From contig NZ_JAHKQL010000020.1 of NCBI RefSeq assembly GCF_018861005.1, positions 323 through 46,262 on the forward strand: a stretch of 45,940 nucleotides of DNA, read 5' to 3'. A program made the translations under genes and the position numbers. The notes beneath the pieces were generated by a model. That model saw only the letters and a program-made list of their open reading frames with translations, was not told where the DNA came from and ran no database searches. Every line of letters starts with the position of its first letter. Position 1 is the first letter of the stretch. Shown here piece by piece: positions 16,887 through 26,210 of this stretch. This stretch comes from Polaribacter vadi. GTDB taxonomy: Bacteria > Bacteroidota > Bacteroidia > Flavobacteriales > Flavobacteriaceae.

Positions 16887-17591
16887 TTAAGAGATGTTTA
16901 ACACATCTTTCATAGAAAATACACCTGTTTTATCTAAAATCCATTCTGCTGCAATTACTGCACCTAAGGCAAACCCTTTTCTGTTATGTGCAGTGTGTTT
17001 AATCTCTATAGTATCTACCTCAGAATTGTACCAAACTGAATGTGTACCTGGTACATCTGGTATTCTTTTAGCCACAATTGGTATACTATTTTCTTCGGAT
17101 GTTTTATCACCTAAAACCCAACCTTCTTTTGATGAATTTTCTATAACCCCTTCTGCCAAAGTTATTGCGGTTCCACTTGGTGCGTCTAATTTTTTAGTAT
17201 GATGAATTTCTTCCATAGAAACATTGTACTCTTTTAAAGTACTCATCATTTTTGCCAATTGTTTATTCAGTTCAAAAAAGATATTTACTCCTACACTAAA
17301 ATTGGAAGCGTAAATAAACCCTCCTTCTTTTTCTTTACAAAGAGCAACAGCTTCATTATAATTTTCTAACCAACCAGTAGTTCCAGAAACTACAGGAACA
17401 TTGTTGTTAAAACAATTTGTTATATTGCTAAAAGCTGAATCTGGTATACTAAAATCAATAGCAACATCTGCCAAAGTTATGTCTATAACATCATTGGCAT
17501 CTTTACGAATTACTATTTCATGGCCTCTAGAAACTGCAATTTTTTCAATTTCTTTACCCATTCTTCCATAACCTAAAAGTGCAATCTTCAT
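16887..17591 (-). CDS. dapB: 4-hydroxy-tetrahydrodipicolinate reductase
   Basis: Reduces 4-hydroxy-tetrahydrodipicolinate with NAD(P)H in the diaminopimelate/lysine pathway, feeding peptidoglycan. GYGRMGKEIEK (residues 7-17) is the nucleotide-binding loop, SGTTGW near residue 69 is the conserved SGTTG turn, and EEIHHTKKLDAPSGTA near 127-142 holds the catalytic histidine and lysine. The 234-residue length is shorter than the roughly 270 residues of E. coli, as is usual in Bacteroidota. One base separates it from the upstream DUF5683 gene, so the two are surely cotranscribed. Confidence 0.95.
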   Translation of the reverse strand: MKIALLGYGRMGKEIEKIAVSRGHEIVIRKDANDVIDITLADVAIDFSIPDSAFSNITNCFNNNVPVVSGTTGWLENYNEAVALCKEKEGGFIYASNFSVGVNIFFELNKQLAKMMSTLKEYNVSMEEIHHTKKLDAPSGTAITLAEGVIENSSKEGWVLGDKTSEENSIPIVAKRIPDVPGTHSVWYNSEVDTIEIKHTAHNRKGFALGAVIAAEWILDKTGVFSMKDVLNIS

Positions 17592-17592
17592 T

Positions 17593-18189
17593 TTAAAAAG
17601 TAAATTTAATTTGTAATCCTACTGTTGGTGCTTCAAACTGAATTGGATCAGGAATAAAAGCTGGTTTTATAGATAAGTTATCATCAGTATTAAACTGTAT
17701 TAAATGTGCATTTACACTTGCTTCTACAATTTGTAAAACATAAATAATAACTCCAGATAAAAGAGAGAAATCTCTGTTTTCTTTTAACTGTTCTTGTGCA
17801 GTCTCTAAAGTTTCTGTAGATACTAAAACGCTTCCATCATCTGATGTAAACTCATCTTGCAACCCTGCTTTTCTTAATCTATAAGCAGTTCTATAACGTT
17901 TGTAATCGTTGTTGTTTATTTGATAATAATAAGTTGGTATTGCTAAGGCTCCCCAAACAATGGGTGCTTTCCAATATTTTTTATTATAAATTTGACCCAT
18001 CCCTGGAAAAATAGCTGAATAAAAAGCTGCTTTTGATGGTGCTAGTGGGTCATAAATTCCTTGTGAAGTTTTTATGTTGCCTAAAATTTTTACATCGTTA
18101 ATTTTAACGTCTGTAGAATCTTTTTGAGCAAAAGAAAGAACAGCATTAAATATGAGTAAAATAATAAGTATATTTTTTTTTAAAAGCAC
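17593..18189 (-). CDS. DUF5683 domain-containing exported membrane protein
   Basis: A 198-residue protein with a signal peptide (IILLIFNAVLSFAQ) followed by a DUF5683 domain: DPLAPSKAAFYSAIFPGMGQ (about 47-66), IYNKKYWKAPIVWGA and a second hydrophobic segment LLSGVIIYVLQIVEASVNAH near 143-162. The FPGMGQ-YNKKYWK pattern is typical of small membrane proteins of unknown job. The start is GTG at 18189, placed directly after the parB stop codon; the signal peptide needs this start and no ATG is available. It stands between parB and dapB in a conserved Flavobacteriaceae gene order. Confidence 0.83.
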   Translation of the reverse strand: MLLKKNILIILLIFNAVLSFAQKDSTDVKINDVKILGNIKTSQGIYDPLAPSKAAFYSAIFPGMGQIYNKKYWKAPIVWGALAIPTYYYQINNNDYKRYRTAYRLRKAGLQDEFTSDDGSVLVSTETLETAQEQLKENRDFSLLSGVIIYVLQIVEASVNAHLIQFNTDDNLSIKPAFIPDPIQFEAPTVGLQIKFTF

Positions 18190-19077
18190 TTATTTTAATA
18201 AGTTTTTTATTCGATTAAAATCTTCTTCAGAATGAAAAGGTATTGATATTTTACCTTTTCCATTAGATGCTACTGAAATGTCTATTTTATGGCCAAAAAA
18301 TTCGCTAATTTCTTTTTTACTTTCTCTAACAAAAGGAGGAATTACGATTTTCTTTTTAGGTTTAGCTAAAGCACCTGTTTTTAGGCTTTTTACCAATTCT
18401 TCTGTTTGTCTTACAGATAATTTTTCGCGTAAAACTTTCTCATAAATGGCTAATTGATCTTCTGTATTATCAACATTAATCATTGCACGACCATGTCCCA
18501 TAGAAATAAATCCATCTCTCATACCAGTTTGTAAAATAGGATCTAATTTTAACAAACGTAAGTAATTTGTAACTGTAGATCGTTTTTTACCCACTCTTGT
18601 ACTCAACTCTTCTTGTGTTAACTGAATTTCATCAATTAAACGTTGGTAAGAAAGCGCAACTTCTATTGGATCTAAGTTTTTACGTTGAATGTTTTCAACC
18701 AAGGCCATTTCTAGCATTTCTTGGTCGTTTGCCAATCTTATATAAGCAGGTATTGTAGGGTTACCTATTAATTTAGATGCTCTAAAACGACGCTCACCAG
18801 AAACCAATTGAAACTTATTGCCTTCTAATTTACGAACTGTAATTGGTTGAATAACACCTAATTCTCTAATAGAACTAGCTAATTCTCTTAATGCTTCTTC
18901 ATCAAAATAAGTTCTTGGTTGATAAGGGTTTACATCAATTAAATCTAATTCTATTTCTATAATATTACCCACAACTTTATCTGCATTCTTGTCTGATGCA
19001 GAGTTAATGTTAGGTGTTTCTTGTAATAAAGCAGATAATCCTCTTCCTAAAGCCTGTTTCCTTGTTGCTTTTGCCAT
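18190..19077 (-). CDS. parB: Chromosome partitioning protein ParB
   Basis: Centromere-binding CTPase of the ParABS chromosome segregation system. The N-terminal RKQALGRGLSALLQE (residues 5-19) is the ParA-contact segment; the CTP-binding/N-terminal domain has DVNPYQPRTYFDEEALREL around 48-66 and the GERRFRASK box near residue 94; a helix-turn-helix follows (about 150-175, TQEELSTRVGKKRSTVTNYL). The C-terminal dimer domain ends in EEDFNRIKNLLK. It follows parA after 4 bases. I found no canonical parS-like palindrome in this window. Confidence 0.96.
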   Translation of the reverse strand: MAKATRKQALGRGLSALLQETPNINSASDKNADKVVGNIIEIELDLIDVNPYQPRTYFDEEALRELASSIRELGVIQPITVRKLEGNKFQLVSGERRFRASKLIGNPTIPAYIRLANDQEMLEMALVENIQRKNLDPIEVALSYQRLIDEIQLTQEELSTRVGKKRSTVTNYLRLLKLDPILQTGMRDGFISMGHGRAMINVDNTEDQLAIYEKVLREKLSVRQTEELVKSLKTGALAKPKKKIVIPPFVRESKKEISEFFGHKIDISVASNGKGKISIPFHSEEDFNRIKNLLK

Positions 19078-19081
19078 TATT

Positions 19082-19846
19082 TTACAAATTCTTTTTTAAT
19101 AATTCTTGGGCTAAATTTAAGTAATTTATTGCACCTTTACTAGTAGCATCATAGGCTATAATGCTTTCTCCATAACTTGGTGCTTCTCCCAAACGTGTAT
19201 TTCTTCTAATAATTGTATCAAAAACCATACTAGAAAAATGTTTTCTTACTTCATCTACAACTTGGTTTGATAAGCGTAAACGAGAATCGAACATTGTTAA
19301 TAATAAACCTTCAATATCTAAATTAGAATTATGAATGTTTTGTACACTTTTTATTGTGTTTAGTAACTTTCCTAATCCTTCTAAAGCAAAATATTCACAT
19401 TGTATAGGTATAATTACAGAATCTGAAGCCACTAAAGAGTTTAAAGTTATTAAACCTAAAGAGGGTGCACAATCTATTAAAATATAATCGTAATCATTTT
19501 TAATTTTTTCGATAGATTTTTTAAGCATGTATTCTCTTTCTTGCTTATCTACCAATTCAATTTCAATAGCTACCAAATCTATATGTGCAGGAATAATATC
19601 TACATTAGGTGATGTTGTTTTAACAATAGCATCTTTTGCATCTATAGTATGCTCTAATACTTGATAGGTGCCAAATTCTACAGCATCTACATCAATTCCT
19701 AGTCCAGAAGATGCATTTGCTTGTGGGTCAGCGTCTATAAGTAGAACTTTTTTTTCTAAAACCCCTAAAGAAGCTGCTAAATTAACACTTGTTGTAGTTT
19801 TACCTACACCTCCTTTTTGATTTGCAATAGCAATTATTTTCCCCAT
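19082..19846 (-). CDS. parA: Chromosome partitioning ATPase ParA/Soj
   Basis: Deviant Walker-type ATPase that moves ParB-bound origin regions on the nucleoid. The deviant Walker A box KGGVGKTTTSVNLAASL starts at residue 10, the switch motif is DADPQAN (39-45) and the Walker B segment is YILIDCAPSLGLITLN near 120. The 254-residue length is standard for chromosomal Soj/ParA without a regulatory N-domain. It is the first gene of the tight set parA-parB-DUF5683-dapB-lepB-wbqC. A near-consensus -7 element (minus-strand TAATTTTA, 19870-19877) lies 24 bases before the ATG. Confidence 0.96.
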   Translation of the reverse strand: MGKIIAIANQKGGVGKTTTSVNLAASLGVLEKKVLLIDADPQANASSGLGIDVDAVEFGTYQVLEHTIDAKDAIVKTTSPNVDIIPAHIDLVAIEIELVDKQEREYMLKKSIEKIKNDYDYILIDCAPSLGLITLNSLVASDSVIIPIQCEYFALEGLGKLLNTIKSVQNIHNSNLDIEGLLLTMFDSRLRLSNQVVDEVRKHFSSMVFDTIIRRNTRLGEAPSYGESIIAYDATSKGAINYLNLAQELLKKNL

Positions 19847-20023
19847 AATAACTCAATGTTAATTAAGAGTAAAATTACATTTTTTTATGATTTCTGAAAT
19901 TTAAAGATGTTAACAAAAAGATAAATTAATAAATATCTAAAAATCAAGTAAATATACTTTAACTTTAATCTTTTTTAAACAATTTTATAAAAAAAGAATG
20001 TAATTTTAATTCATTTATAAAAC

Positions 20024-21487
20024 CTAAGCTTTTTCAGGTATCTTTTTAAGAACTTCTTTTAATAATTTCCAGAATTTTTGGGTAGATTTAATACCTGCTC
20101 TTTCATCTGGTGAATGTGCTCCTCTAATTGTTGGGCCAAAAGAAATCATTTCCATCTCTGGGTAATTTTGTCCTAAAATTCCACATTCTAATCCTGCATG
20201 ACATGCAGCAACATGAGGTTGCTCATTAAATAATTTAATATAATTACCCTCAACAATTTTTAAGATTGATGAATTCATGTTTGGCAACCAACCAGGATAT
20301 GTACCAGAAAATGTTACTGTAAAATTGGCTAATTCAAAACAAGATTTTAATGAATTTGCTAAATCCCATTTACCACTTTCTGATGATGAACGTGTTAAAC
20401 AACCTATTTTAATAGTTCCATTTTTTATAGTTATTTTAGCAATATTATTAGATGTTTCTACTAAACCATTAACATCAGGGCTCATTCTATAAACTCCGTT
20501 TAAAGCTGCGTAAATAGATTTTATAAAGTCTTCTTGGGCACTAACTTCCATTACTTTTTCTGGTGATTGAACTTCTTGAATTTCAATGGATAATTTTTGT
20601 TCGAGTGTTAAAAACTCAGCCTTTATTTTGTTGATAAGTACAGTAGTTTCTGATAAAAATGTTTCTTTATTTTCGTTATTAATTACAACAGTTGCAAAAC
20701 TTTCTCTTGGTATTGCATTTCGCAAACTACCACCATTTAATTCTGCAATTCTTAAGCCATAATTTTTATAACCCTCAAATAATAAACGATTCATTATTTT
20801 GTTGGCATTACCTAACCCTTTAATAATATCCATACCAGAATGACCACCATTTAAACCCCTAACTGCAATTGAAAAAGCAGTTGTATTTTTTGGAAGGTTT
20901 TCTTCTGTATAATTTTTTGTAGCAGTAACATCTACGCCACCTGCACAACCAATACCAATTTCATCATCTTCTTCAGTATCTAAGTTTAGTAAAATTTCAC
21001 CTTTTAAAACACCACCTTCTAAACCCATAGCTCCTGTCATACCAGTTTCTTCATCAATAGTAAAAAGTGCTTCTATTTCTGGGTGAGGAAAATCTGTTGA
21101 AGATAAAACAGCCATAATTGCTGCAACACCTAAACCATTATCTGCGCCTAAAGTTGTACCATCTGCTTTTACCCAATCACCATCAACATACATTTTAATA
21201 CCTTCTTGATCAAAATCGAAAACAGTGTCAGAGTTTTTTTGATGCACCATATCAATATGGCCTTGCATAACAGTAATTTTTCTGTTTTCCATTCCAGAAG
21301 TAGCTGGTTTTTTTATAATAACATTTCCAACTTTATCTACAAAAGTTTCTAGGTTTAAACTTTTACCAAAATTAACCATAAACTGTATAATTCTTTCTTC
21401 TTTTTTTGATGGTCTTGGTACTGCATTTAAATCTGCAAAATGATTCCAAACTGATTTTGGTGCTATATTTCTAATATCTTGATTCAT
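20024..21487 (-). CDS. pepD: Aminoacyl-histidine dipeptidase, M20 family
   Basis: A 487-residue cytosolic dipeptidase of peptidase family M20C, using two zinc ions. Ligand motifs are visible in order: GHIDMVHQKN (about 75-84), TTLGADNGLGVAAIMA near 112-127, the catalytic and ligand glutamates in FTIDEETGMTGAMGLEGG near 143-160, and CHAGLECGILG near 434. Length matches E. coli PepD. It likely hydrolyses unspecific dipeptides including Xaa-His. A perfect -7 promoter element lies 24 bases before the ATG, and a terminator separates it from the nitroreductase gene upstream, so it is probably a single-gene unit. Confidence 0.93.
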   Translation of the reverse strand: MNQDIRNIAPKSVWNHFADLNAVPRPSKKEERIIQFMVNFGKSLNLETFVDKVGNVIIKKPATSGMENRKITVMQGHIDMVHQKNSDTVFDFDQEGIKMYVDGDWVKADGTTLGADNGLGVAAIMAVLSSTDFPHPEIEALFTIDEETGMTGAMGLEGGVLKGEILLNLDTEEDDEIGIGCAGGVDVTATKNYTEENLPKNTTAFSIAVRGLNGGHSGMDIIKGLGNANKIMNRLLFEGYKNYGLRIAELNGGSLRNAIPRESFATVVINNENKETFLSETTVLINKIKAEFLTLEQKLSIEIQEVQSPEKVMEVSAQEDFIKSIYAALNGVYRMSPDVNGLVETSNNIAKITIKNGTIKIGCLTRSSSESGKWDLANSLKSCFELANFTVTFSGTYPGWLPNMNSSILKIVEGNYIKLFNEQPHVAACHAGLECGILGQNYPEMEMISFGPTIRGAHSPDERAGIKSTQKFWKLLKEVLKKIPEKA

Positions 21488-21510
21488 AAAGTTGTTGTAT
21501 TAATAAGCTA

Positions 21511-21518
21511 CAAAAGTA
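21511..21518 (-). promoter_or_regulatory. -7 promoter element for pepD
   Basis: Minus-strand TACTTTTG is a full match to TAnnTTTG, 24 bases upstream of the pepD ATG. Confidence 0.6.
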
Positions 21519-21534
21519 CCAATTTTAAAGGCCA

Positions 21535-21565
21535 ATAAAAAAGCCTTCTTGTTAAAGAAGACTTT
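21535..21565 (-). terminator. Intrinsic terminator after the nitroreductase gene
   Basis: Arms at 21540-21550 and 21555-21565 form an 11-bp stem with one G-U pair and a GTTA loop; on the minus strand the stem is followed by six Ts. It lies 15 bases after the stop codon of the nitroreductase gene. Confidence 0.85.
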
Positions 21566-21579
21566 AAATTGAGTAATAT

Positions 21580-22212
21580 TTAATTGATGTGTATTATACT
21601 GTCATCAATATTTTTTCTAACTTTTTTTAAGTCTTTCATGTAATCATCTTCAGCTCTAAAACCAACAGGTAAAACTAAAACAGAAGTTAAATTTTGCTCA
21701 TATAACTTTAAGACTTCATCATATTTTTCAGGTATAAAACCTTCCATTGGGCAAGCGTCTATTTTTTCTATAGCACAAACTGTTAGTAAATTACCTAAGG
21801 CAATATAAGCCTGATTTTTATTCCAAATTGTTAATTCTTCTTGAGTTTTATTAGCAAGTTGAGCTGTTAAAAACTCTTTAAAAGGATTGATGATTTCATC
21901 TGGAGTTTGCCTAACTTTTTGAACTAAGTTAAAGTAGTTTTCAATTTCTTTAGTTTCGTATGTTTTAGGGATACAAATTACTAGTAGGTGAGAGGCTTCT
22001 AAAACTTGCGGCTGATTCATAGAATGCAAAACCAATTCCTCTTGAATGGTTTTATTTTGAACTACTACTAATTTTAATGGTTGTAATCCGTAAGAAGTAG
22101 GTGTAAGGTTAAATGCTACTTTTAAAATATCTATTTGTTTTGCAGAAAGTGTTTTGTTTTTATCAAATTTCTTAACAGCATATCTCCATTGTAAACTTTC
22201 TATTGTATTCAT
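21580..22212 (-). CDS. NAD(P)H-dependent nitroreductase family oxidoreductase
   Basis: A 210-residue FMN-dependent oxidoreductase of the NfsB-like nitroreductase family. RYAVKKFDKNKTLS (about residues 10-23) begins the FMN-binding arm, FNLTPTSYGLQPLKLVVVQ (34-52) is the typical S/T-x-x-x-QP loop, and GFIPEKYDEVL with VLVLPVGFRAEDDYMKDLKKVRK at the end matches the family tail. It would reduce quinones or nitro compounds in the cytoplasm; the natural substrate is unknown. It has a consensus -7 element 18 bases before its ATG and its own terminator. Confidence 0.9.
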   Translation of the reverse strand: MNTIESLQWRYAVKKFDKNKTLSAKQIDILKVAFNLTPTSYGLQPLKLVVVQNKTIQEELVLHSMNQPQVLEASHLLVICIPKTYETKEIENYFNLVQKVRQTPDEIINPFKEFLTAQLANKTQEELTIWNKNQAYIALGNLLTVCAIEKIDACPMEGFIPEKYDEVLKLYEQNLTSVLVLPVGFRAEDDYMKDLKKVRKNIDDSIIHIN

Positions 22213-22229
22213 AAATTTAAAATATACTA

Positions 22230-22237
22230 CAAAAATA
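22230..22237 (-). promoter_or_regulatory. -7 promoter element for the nitroreductase gene
   Basis: Minus-strand TATTTTTG matches TAnnTTTG exactly and ends 18 bases upstream of the ATG. Confidence 0.55.
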
Positions 22238-22278
22238 AGGGATTCATAGTTTTAAAAATTAAGTTTCTATTGGTAAAA

Positions 22279-22309
22279 TTGATGCGCTTATAAATTTTTT
22301 GTACTTTTA
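22279..22309 (+). promoter_or_regulatory. Promoter for the DUF2851 gene
   Basis: A TTG at 22279-22281 and TACTTTTA at 22302-22309 are separated by 20 bases, the expected spacing for Bacteroidota -33 and -7 elements. The -7 element differs from TAnnTTTG only in its last base. The ATG follows 11 bases later. Confidence 0.55.
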
Positions 22310-22320
22310 AAATAAAAAGG

Positions 22321-23592
22321 ATGAACGAAGATTTTTTGTATTATGTATGGCAATACAAACTTTTTTCTAGTACAAGTTTATCTACTTCTGATGGACAAAA
22401 AATCCATATAAAAAAGGCAGGAACTCATAATAAAAATGAAGGTCCAGATTTTTTAAATGCTCATATTGAAATAGACAATCAGCTTTGGGTTGGTAATGTA
22501 GAAATGCATTTAAAATCGTCTGACTGGTATTTACATAAACACGAAGAAGATGTAAATTATGATGCTGTAATTCTACACGTTGTTTGGGATTATGATGCAG
22601 ATATTTTTATGAAAAACAACAAAGCTTTACCTACTTTGGAATTAAAAAATGTTGTTGAAAATAACATTTTATTGAATTATAAAAGTTTAGTTTATCAAAA
22701 ACAAAATTGGATTCCTTGTGAAAATCAAATTGATTTAGTTGATGGTTTTTTGATTGATAATTGGTTAGAACGTTTGTATTTTGAACGTTTAGAACAAAAA
22801 TCGATCTTTATAAAAGAATTACTAAATGTATCTAATTACGATTTTGAAGCTGTTTTATTTCAGCTTCTTGCAAAGAATTTTGGCTTAAAAATAAATGGAG
22901 ACGCTTTTTTACAATTGGCAAAATCTATTGATTTTTCAGTAGTAAGAAAGGTTCGTTTTGATGAGAATCTATTAACAGCTTTATTTTTTGGTCAAGCAGG
23001 TTTTTTAGAAGATGAAATTGAAGACAGTTATCATCAAGAATTAAAAAAGGAATATGAGTATTTAAAGCATAAACATCAACTAAAACCAATTTCTAAAAAT
23101 ACGTTTCAATTCTTTAGAATGCGACCTCAAAATTTTCCAACAATAAGAATTGCACAATTGGCTGCTTTATTTTTTACACATCAGAATTTATTTTCTAGGT
23201 TGATGAGCATCAGTAAAAAAGAAGATTTTTATGAGGTTTTTAATTTTGGGATTCAAGAGTTTTGGCAAACTCATTATACTTTTGAAAAGTCATCAAAAAA
23301 AACATCTAAAAAATTAACAAAAACTTTTATCGATTTAATTTTGATAAACACCATTCTGCCTTTAAAGTTTGTGTATTTAAATAACAGAAATGAGTTTTTA
23401 AATGATGATTTTCTAAAACTGATTAAACAAATAAAACCAGAAAAAAATAGTGTTATTTCTAAGTTTTCTGATTTAAAAATAGGAGTAAAAAATGCAATGG
23501 ACAGTCAAGCTTTGTTAACGCTTAAAAACAACTATTGCACAAAGAAACGTTGTTTACAATGTGCAATAGGTAATACTTTATTGAGAAAGTAA
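22321..23592 (+). CDS. DUF2851 family protein
   Basis: A 423-residue cytoplasmic protein of a family common in Bacteroidota and without a known function. The start has MNEDFLYYVWQYKLF, followed by KIHIKKAGTHNKNEGPDFLNA around 27-47 and VGNVEMHLKSSDWYLHKH around 58-75; these hallmark DUF2851, and the GPDF...E.H..SSDW arrangement recalls nuclease-like folds. The extreme C-terminus holds three cysteines in NYCTKKRCLQCAIGN (Cys-x4-Cys-x2-Cys), suited to binding a metal. It is a lone plus-strand gene with its own promoter, facing the metalloprotease gene. Confidence 0.85.
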   Translation: MNEDFLYYVWQYKLFSSTSLSTSDGQKIHIKKAGTHNKNEGPDFLNAHIEIDNQLWVGNVEMHLKSSDWYLHKHEEDVNYDAVILHVVWDYDADIFMKNNKALPTLELKNVVENNILLNYKSLVYQKQNWIPCENQIDLVDGFLIDNWLERLYFERLEQKSIFIKELLNVSNYDFEAVLFQLLAKNFGLKINGDAFLQLAKSIDFSVVRKVRFDENLLTALFFGQAGFLEDEIEDSYHQELKKEYEYLKHKHQLKPISKNTFQFFRMRPQNFPTIRIAQLAALFFTHQNLFSRLMSISKKEDFYEVFNFGIQEFWQTHYTFEKSSKKTSKKLTKTFIDLILINTILPLKFVYLNNRNEFLNDDFLKLIKQIKPEKNSVISKFSDLKIGVKNAMDSQALLTLKNNYCTKKRCLQCAIGNTLLRK

Positions 23593-23612
23593 GTTTACAA
23601 AACATAAACTTA
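23590..23612 (+). terminator. Hairpin overlapping the DUF2851 stop codon
   Basis: Perfect 8-bp arms TAAGTTTA (23590-23597) and TAAACTTA (23605-23612) with a 7-base loop. The first arm begins with the TAA stop codon. There is no T-run after it, so it is at best a weak terminator between two converging genes. Confidence 0.35.
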
Positions 23613-23629
23613 TCTATAAGAAATTTAGA

Positions 23630-26059
23630 TTATTTTGGATTTAAAATTTCTTTAATTTTAGCCATACAATCTCTGTAATGGTACTTTGTAATTCTATTTA
23701 CACCTCTGTTTTTTGCAATATTTAATTGAAAGTTTAAGCTCTCTAATTCTCCTCTAAGAATAGAAGAAATATCAGAATTTTTAGCATCCTTAGAATTTAG
23801 TAAAGTACCCATTCTGTCAATTAAAGATTTCTGTAAATTACGTCTAAAAACATCAACATTTTTAGTGTAATTTGCTTCAGAAAAAATACCTGTTCTTAAA
23901 TCACGAACCATACTTAAAGCATCGTAACTTTTTGGGTTTAAAATTTCTGCATCAATCATTCTTTCTAATTTTGATGTGTTTAAAAGCGAAAATAATTGTC
24001 TGGTTTGCAAACGTAGCATTGTATTAGTATAACCACTTTCATCAATATTTGCTAAAATTTTAGGATCTAGTAACCAATCTTGAGTAGCAAAAGCATTTTT
24101 TTGCAACCAAATCATAGATTCTTTTTGTTTTTCTTTAGATACAGGTTCGTAAATAATTCCATCTTGTACAGGTTTTTTATTGTATTCGTAAATACCACCA
24201 ATATTACCAGTAACATGACCAACATATCTGCTCCAAACACTTATAAGTTCACCATATAATTCTGATAAATCTTCGTAATTATTAGTTTGATCAGAAGTCC
24301 ATTCAGGTAAATTTTTTGCAACTATTTTTAAGTTTTTTACACCATAAGTAGATGCTTTTACTTGATCATTTCCTATGCCTTCTGTTTGAGCTGAAGGATC
24401 AAAACGTTGTGCACCAAATCTGTAAATAGGATCATCAGCTTTTTCTTCAATCCATTTATCTAGAGTTTTAACTTCTTGTTCTGGTGTTTTTGCTAATGGT
24501 ACTTTACGATAACCCCAATTAATTGAATAATGATCATAAGGCCCTAATTGGCGTACAAATCTTACGTTTTCATCACCTGGTTGAGCTATATAGTTATAAC
24601 GAGCGTAATCCATAATTGTAGCAGCAATTCCCATTTTTTGAGTAAACTTCCCTGATCGTAAAGAATCTACAGGATAAGCATAACTTGCAGCCATATTATG
24701 AGGTAAACCTAAAGCGTGACCAACTTCATGAGAAATTACCATACGCATCATTTCACCAATTTCTTCAGCAGGTGTATCTAAAGTTCTTGCAGAAGGATTT
24801 GCAGCGCCAGTTTCTAATAAATATCTATTTCTATAAGAACGTAAATGATTGTGATACCAAATAATATCACTTTCAAGAATCTCTCCAGTTCTAGGATCAG
24901 AAACACTTGGTCCAGTAGCATTTCTAGTAGTACTTGCTACATACCTGATAGAAGAATAACGAACATCTTCCATACTAAACTCAGGGTCTTCTTCTTTTGT
25001 AGGTGCATATTTTGCCATAATTGCATTTTTAAAACCAGCAGTTTCAAAAACTTTAGCCCAATCATCTACACCTTGTTTTATGTATTTTTTTAATTTATCT
25101 GGTGTACCAGGATCTAAATAATACACAATTGGTTTTATAGGTTCTACTAATTCACCACGATTGTAAGCATTAATATCTTTAGGTTCTAAACGCCATCTTC
25201 TTATATATCTTTTTTCATCTGCTTTTAAGGCTTCTGAACTATAATCTACATTTCCAAGAGAGAAATAACCTACACGTTTGTCATATAATCTAGGCATCAT
25301 TTTATCTTCTGGTAACACAATCATAGATTGATTTACACGAATTGTAATGGTATTTGTTCTTGAATTGCTTGGTGGTTCATCTGCATCAAAAGTAAAATCT
25401 TGTACTACTTCTATGTTATTTGGATAACTTTTTATAGAGTTGATAAAACTTCTAGAAGCATCTAATCTTTTTACTTTATAAGTTCTTCTATAACGTGCAG
25501 GTAATGCTGTAATTGCTTTAATATCTGAAGTAAAAAATTTAGTAACATCAACCAATACAGCAGTTGAATCTGTATTTTGAGTTTTTATATCGAAAGCATA
25601 AATAATAGGTTCTAGGTTATTGACTTTTACAGATTTGTAAATTGGTAATGAATCATTGGCAACTGCGTTGTAAGATTTTACTTTTAATAAAATTTTATCC
25701 TGAAATTTTTCCCAAACAACAACTTGGGTATTTATTTTAGAACCAGCATTTACGTAACCACCACCTAAACCTGCAGGAATTTCTTTAATTCTAGTTACAA
25801 GTAGCATTTCTTTGCCTAAATGTGATTCTGGTATTTCATAAATGAATTTGTTATTGGTGTTGTGTACTTTAAATAAGCCTTCATCTGATTTTGTTTTTGC
25901 TGTTACAAAATCTGAATATTTTGGACTTTTGCTTTTTTTAAGTGTTGATTTTGTTGGTGTTTGTTCGGTTTTTTCTTTTTTTGATTTCTTTTTTTGTGCT
26001 TTTATTTCTGTCTGAAAAGCAAATACAGAGATCATTGAAAAGAGTAATAGTTTCTTCAT
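23630..26059 (-). CDS. Secreted zinc metalloprotease (DUF5117/DUF5118 type)
   Basis: An 809-residue exported protein. The signal peptide (LLLFSMISVFAFQTEIKAQ) is followed by a Lys-rich stretch (KKKSKKEKTEQ), then the DUF5118- and DUF5117-like domains typical of this Bacteroidota family. The zinc site is HEVGHALGLPHN beginning at His444, the extended metzincin-like HExxHxxGxxH pattern, so the enzyme should be active. ATIMDYARYNY further on may be the Met-turn. The C-terminal 150 residues are mostly helical. It would act in the periplasm or on the cell surface; no type IX tail is visible. Substrates are unknown. TACTTTAG at 26088-26095 (minus) may be its -7 element. Confidence 0.88.
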   Translation of the reverse strand: MKKLLLFSMISVFAFQTEIKAQKKKSKKEKTEQTPTKSTLKKSKSPKYSDFVTAKTKSDEGLFKVHNTNNKFIYEIPESHLGKEMLLVTRIKEIPAGLGGGYVNAGSKINTQVVVWEKFQDKILLKVKSYNAVANDSLPIYKSVKVNNLEPIIYAFDIKTQNTDSTAVLVDVTKFFTSDIKAITALPARYRRTYKVKRLDASRSFINSIKSYPNNIEVVQDFTFDADEPPSNSRTNTITIRVNQSMIVLPEDKMMPRLYDKRVGYFSLGNVDYSSEALKADEKRYIRRWRLEPKDINAYNRGELVEPIKPIVYYLDPGTPDKLKKYIKQGVDDWAKVFETAGFKNAIMAKYAPTKEEDPEFSMEDVRYSSIRYVASTTRNATGPSVSDPRTGEILESDIIWYHNHLRSYRNRYLLETGAANPSARTLDTPAEEIGEMMRMVISHEVGHALGLPHNMAASYAYPVDSLRSGKFTQKMGIAATIMDYARYNYIAQPGDENVRFVRQLGPYDHYSINWGYRKVPLAKTPEQEVKTLDKWIEEKADDPIYRFGAQRFDPSAQTEGIGNDQVKASTYGVKNLKIVAKNLPEWTSDQTNNYEDLSELYGELISVWSRYVGHVTGNIGGIYEYNKKPVQDGIIYEPVSKEKQKESMIWLQKNAFATQDWLLDPKILANIDESGYTNTMLRLQTRQLFSLLNTSKLERMIDAEILNPKSYDALSMVRDLRTGIFSEANYTKNVDVFRRNLQKSLIDRMGTLLNSKDAKNSDISSILRGELESLNFQLNIAKNRGVNRITKYHYRDCMAKIKEILNPK

Positions 26060-26210
26060 GAGTTATGTTTATTGGGAATTGAAGCTTCTAAAGTAAGTAA
26101 AACTGAAAATAGAAACTCTTTAGATTTTGTTAAAATATTTATAATCTGATTTCTATTTGTTATTTATTTTATATATTTTCATTAAATTTATTTTATATGT
26201 TAAGTAAAAA

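Noticed and set aside
19847..20023. parS or origin-like site upstream of parA
   Set aside because: No GTTTCACGTGAAAC-like palindrome or repeated boxes were seen; only AT-rich sequence.
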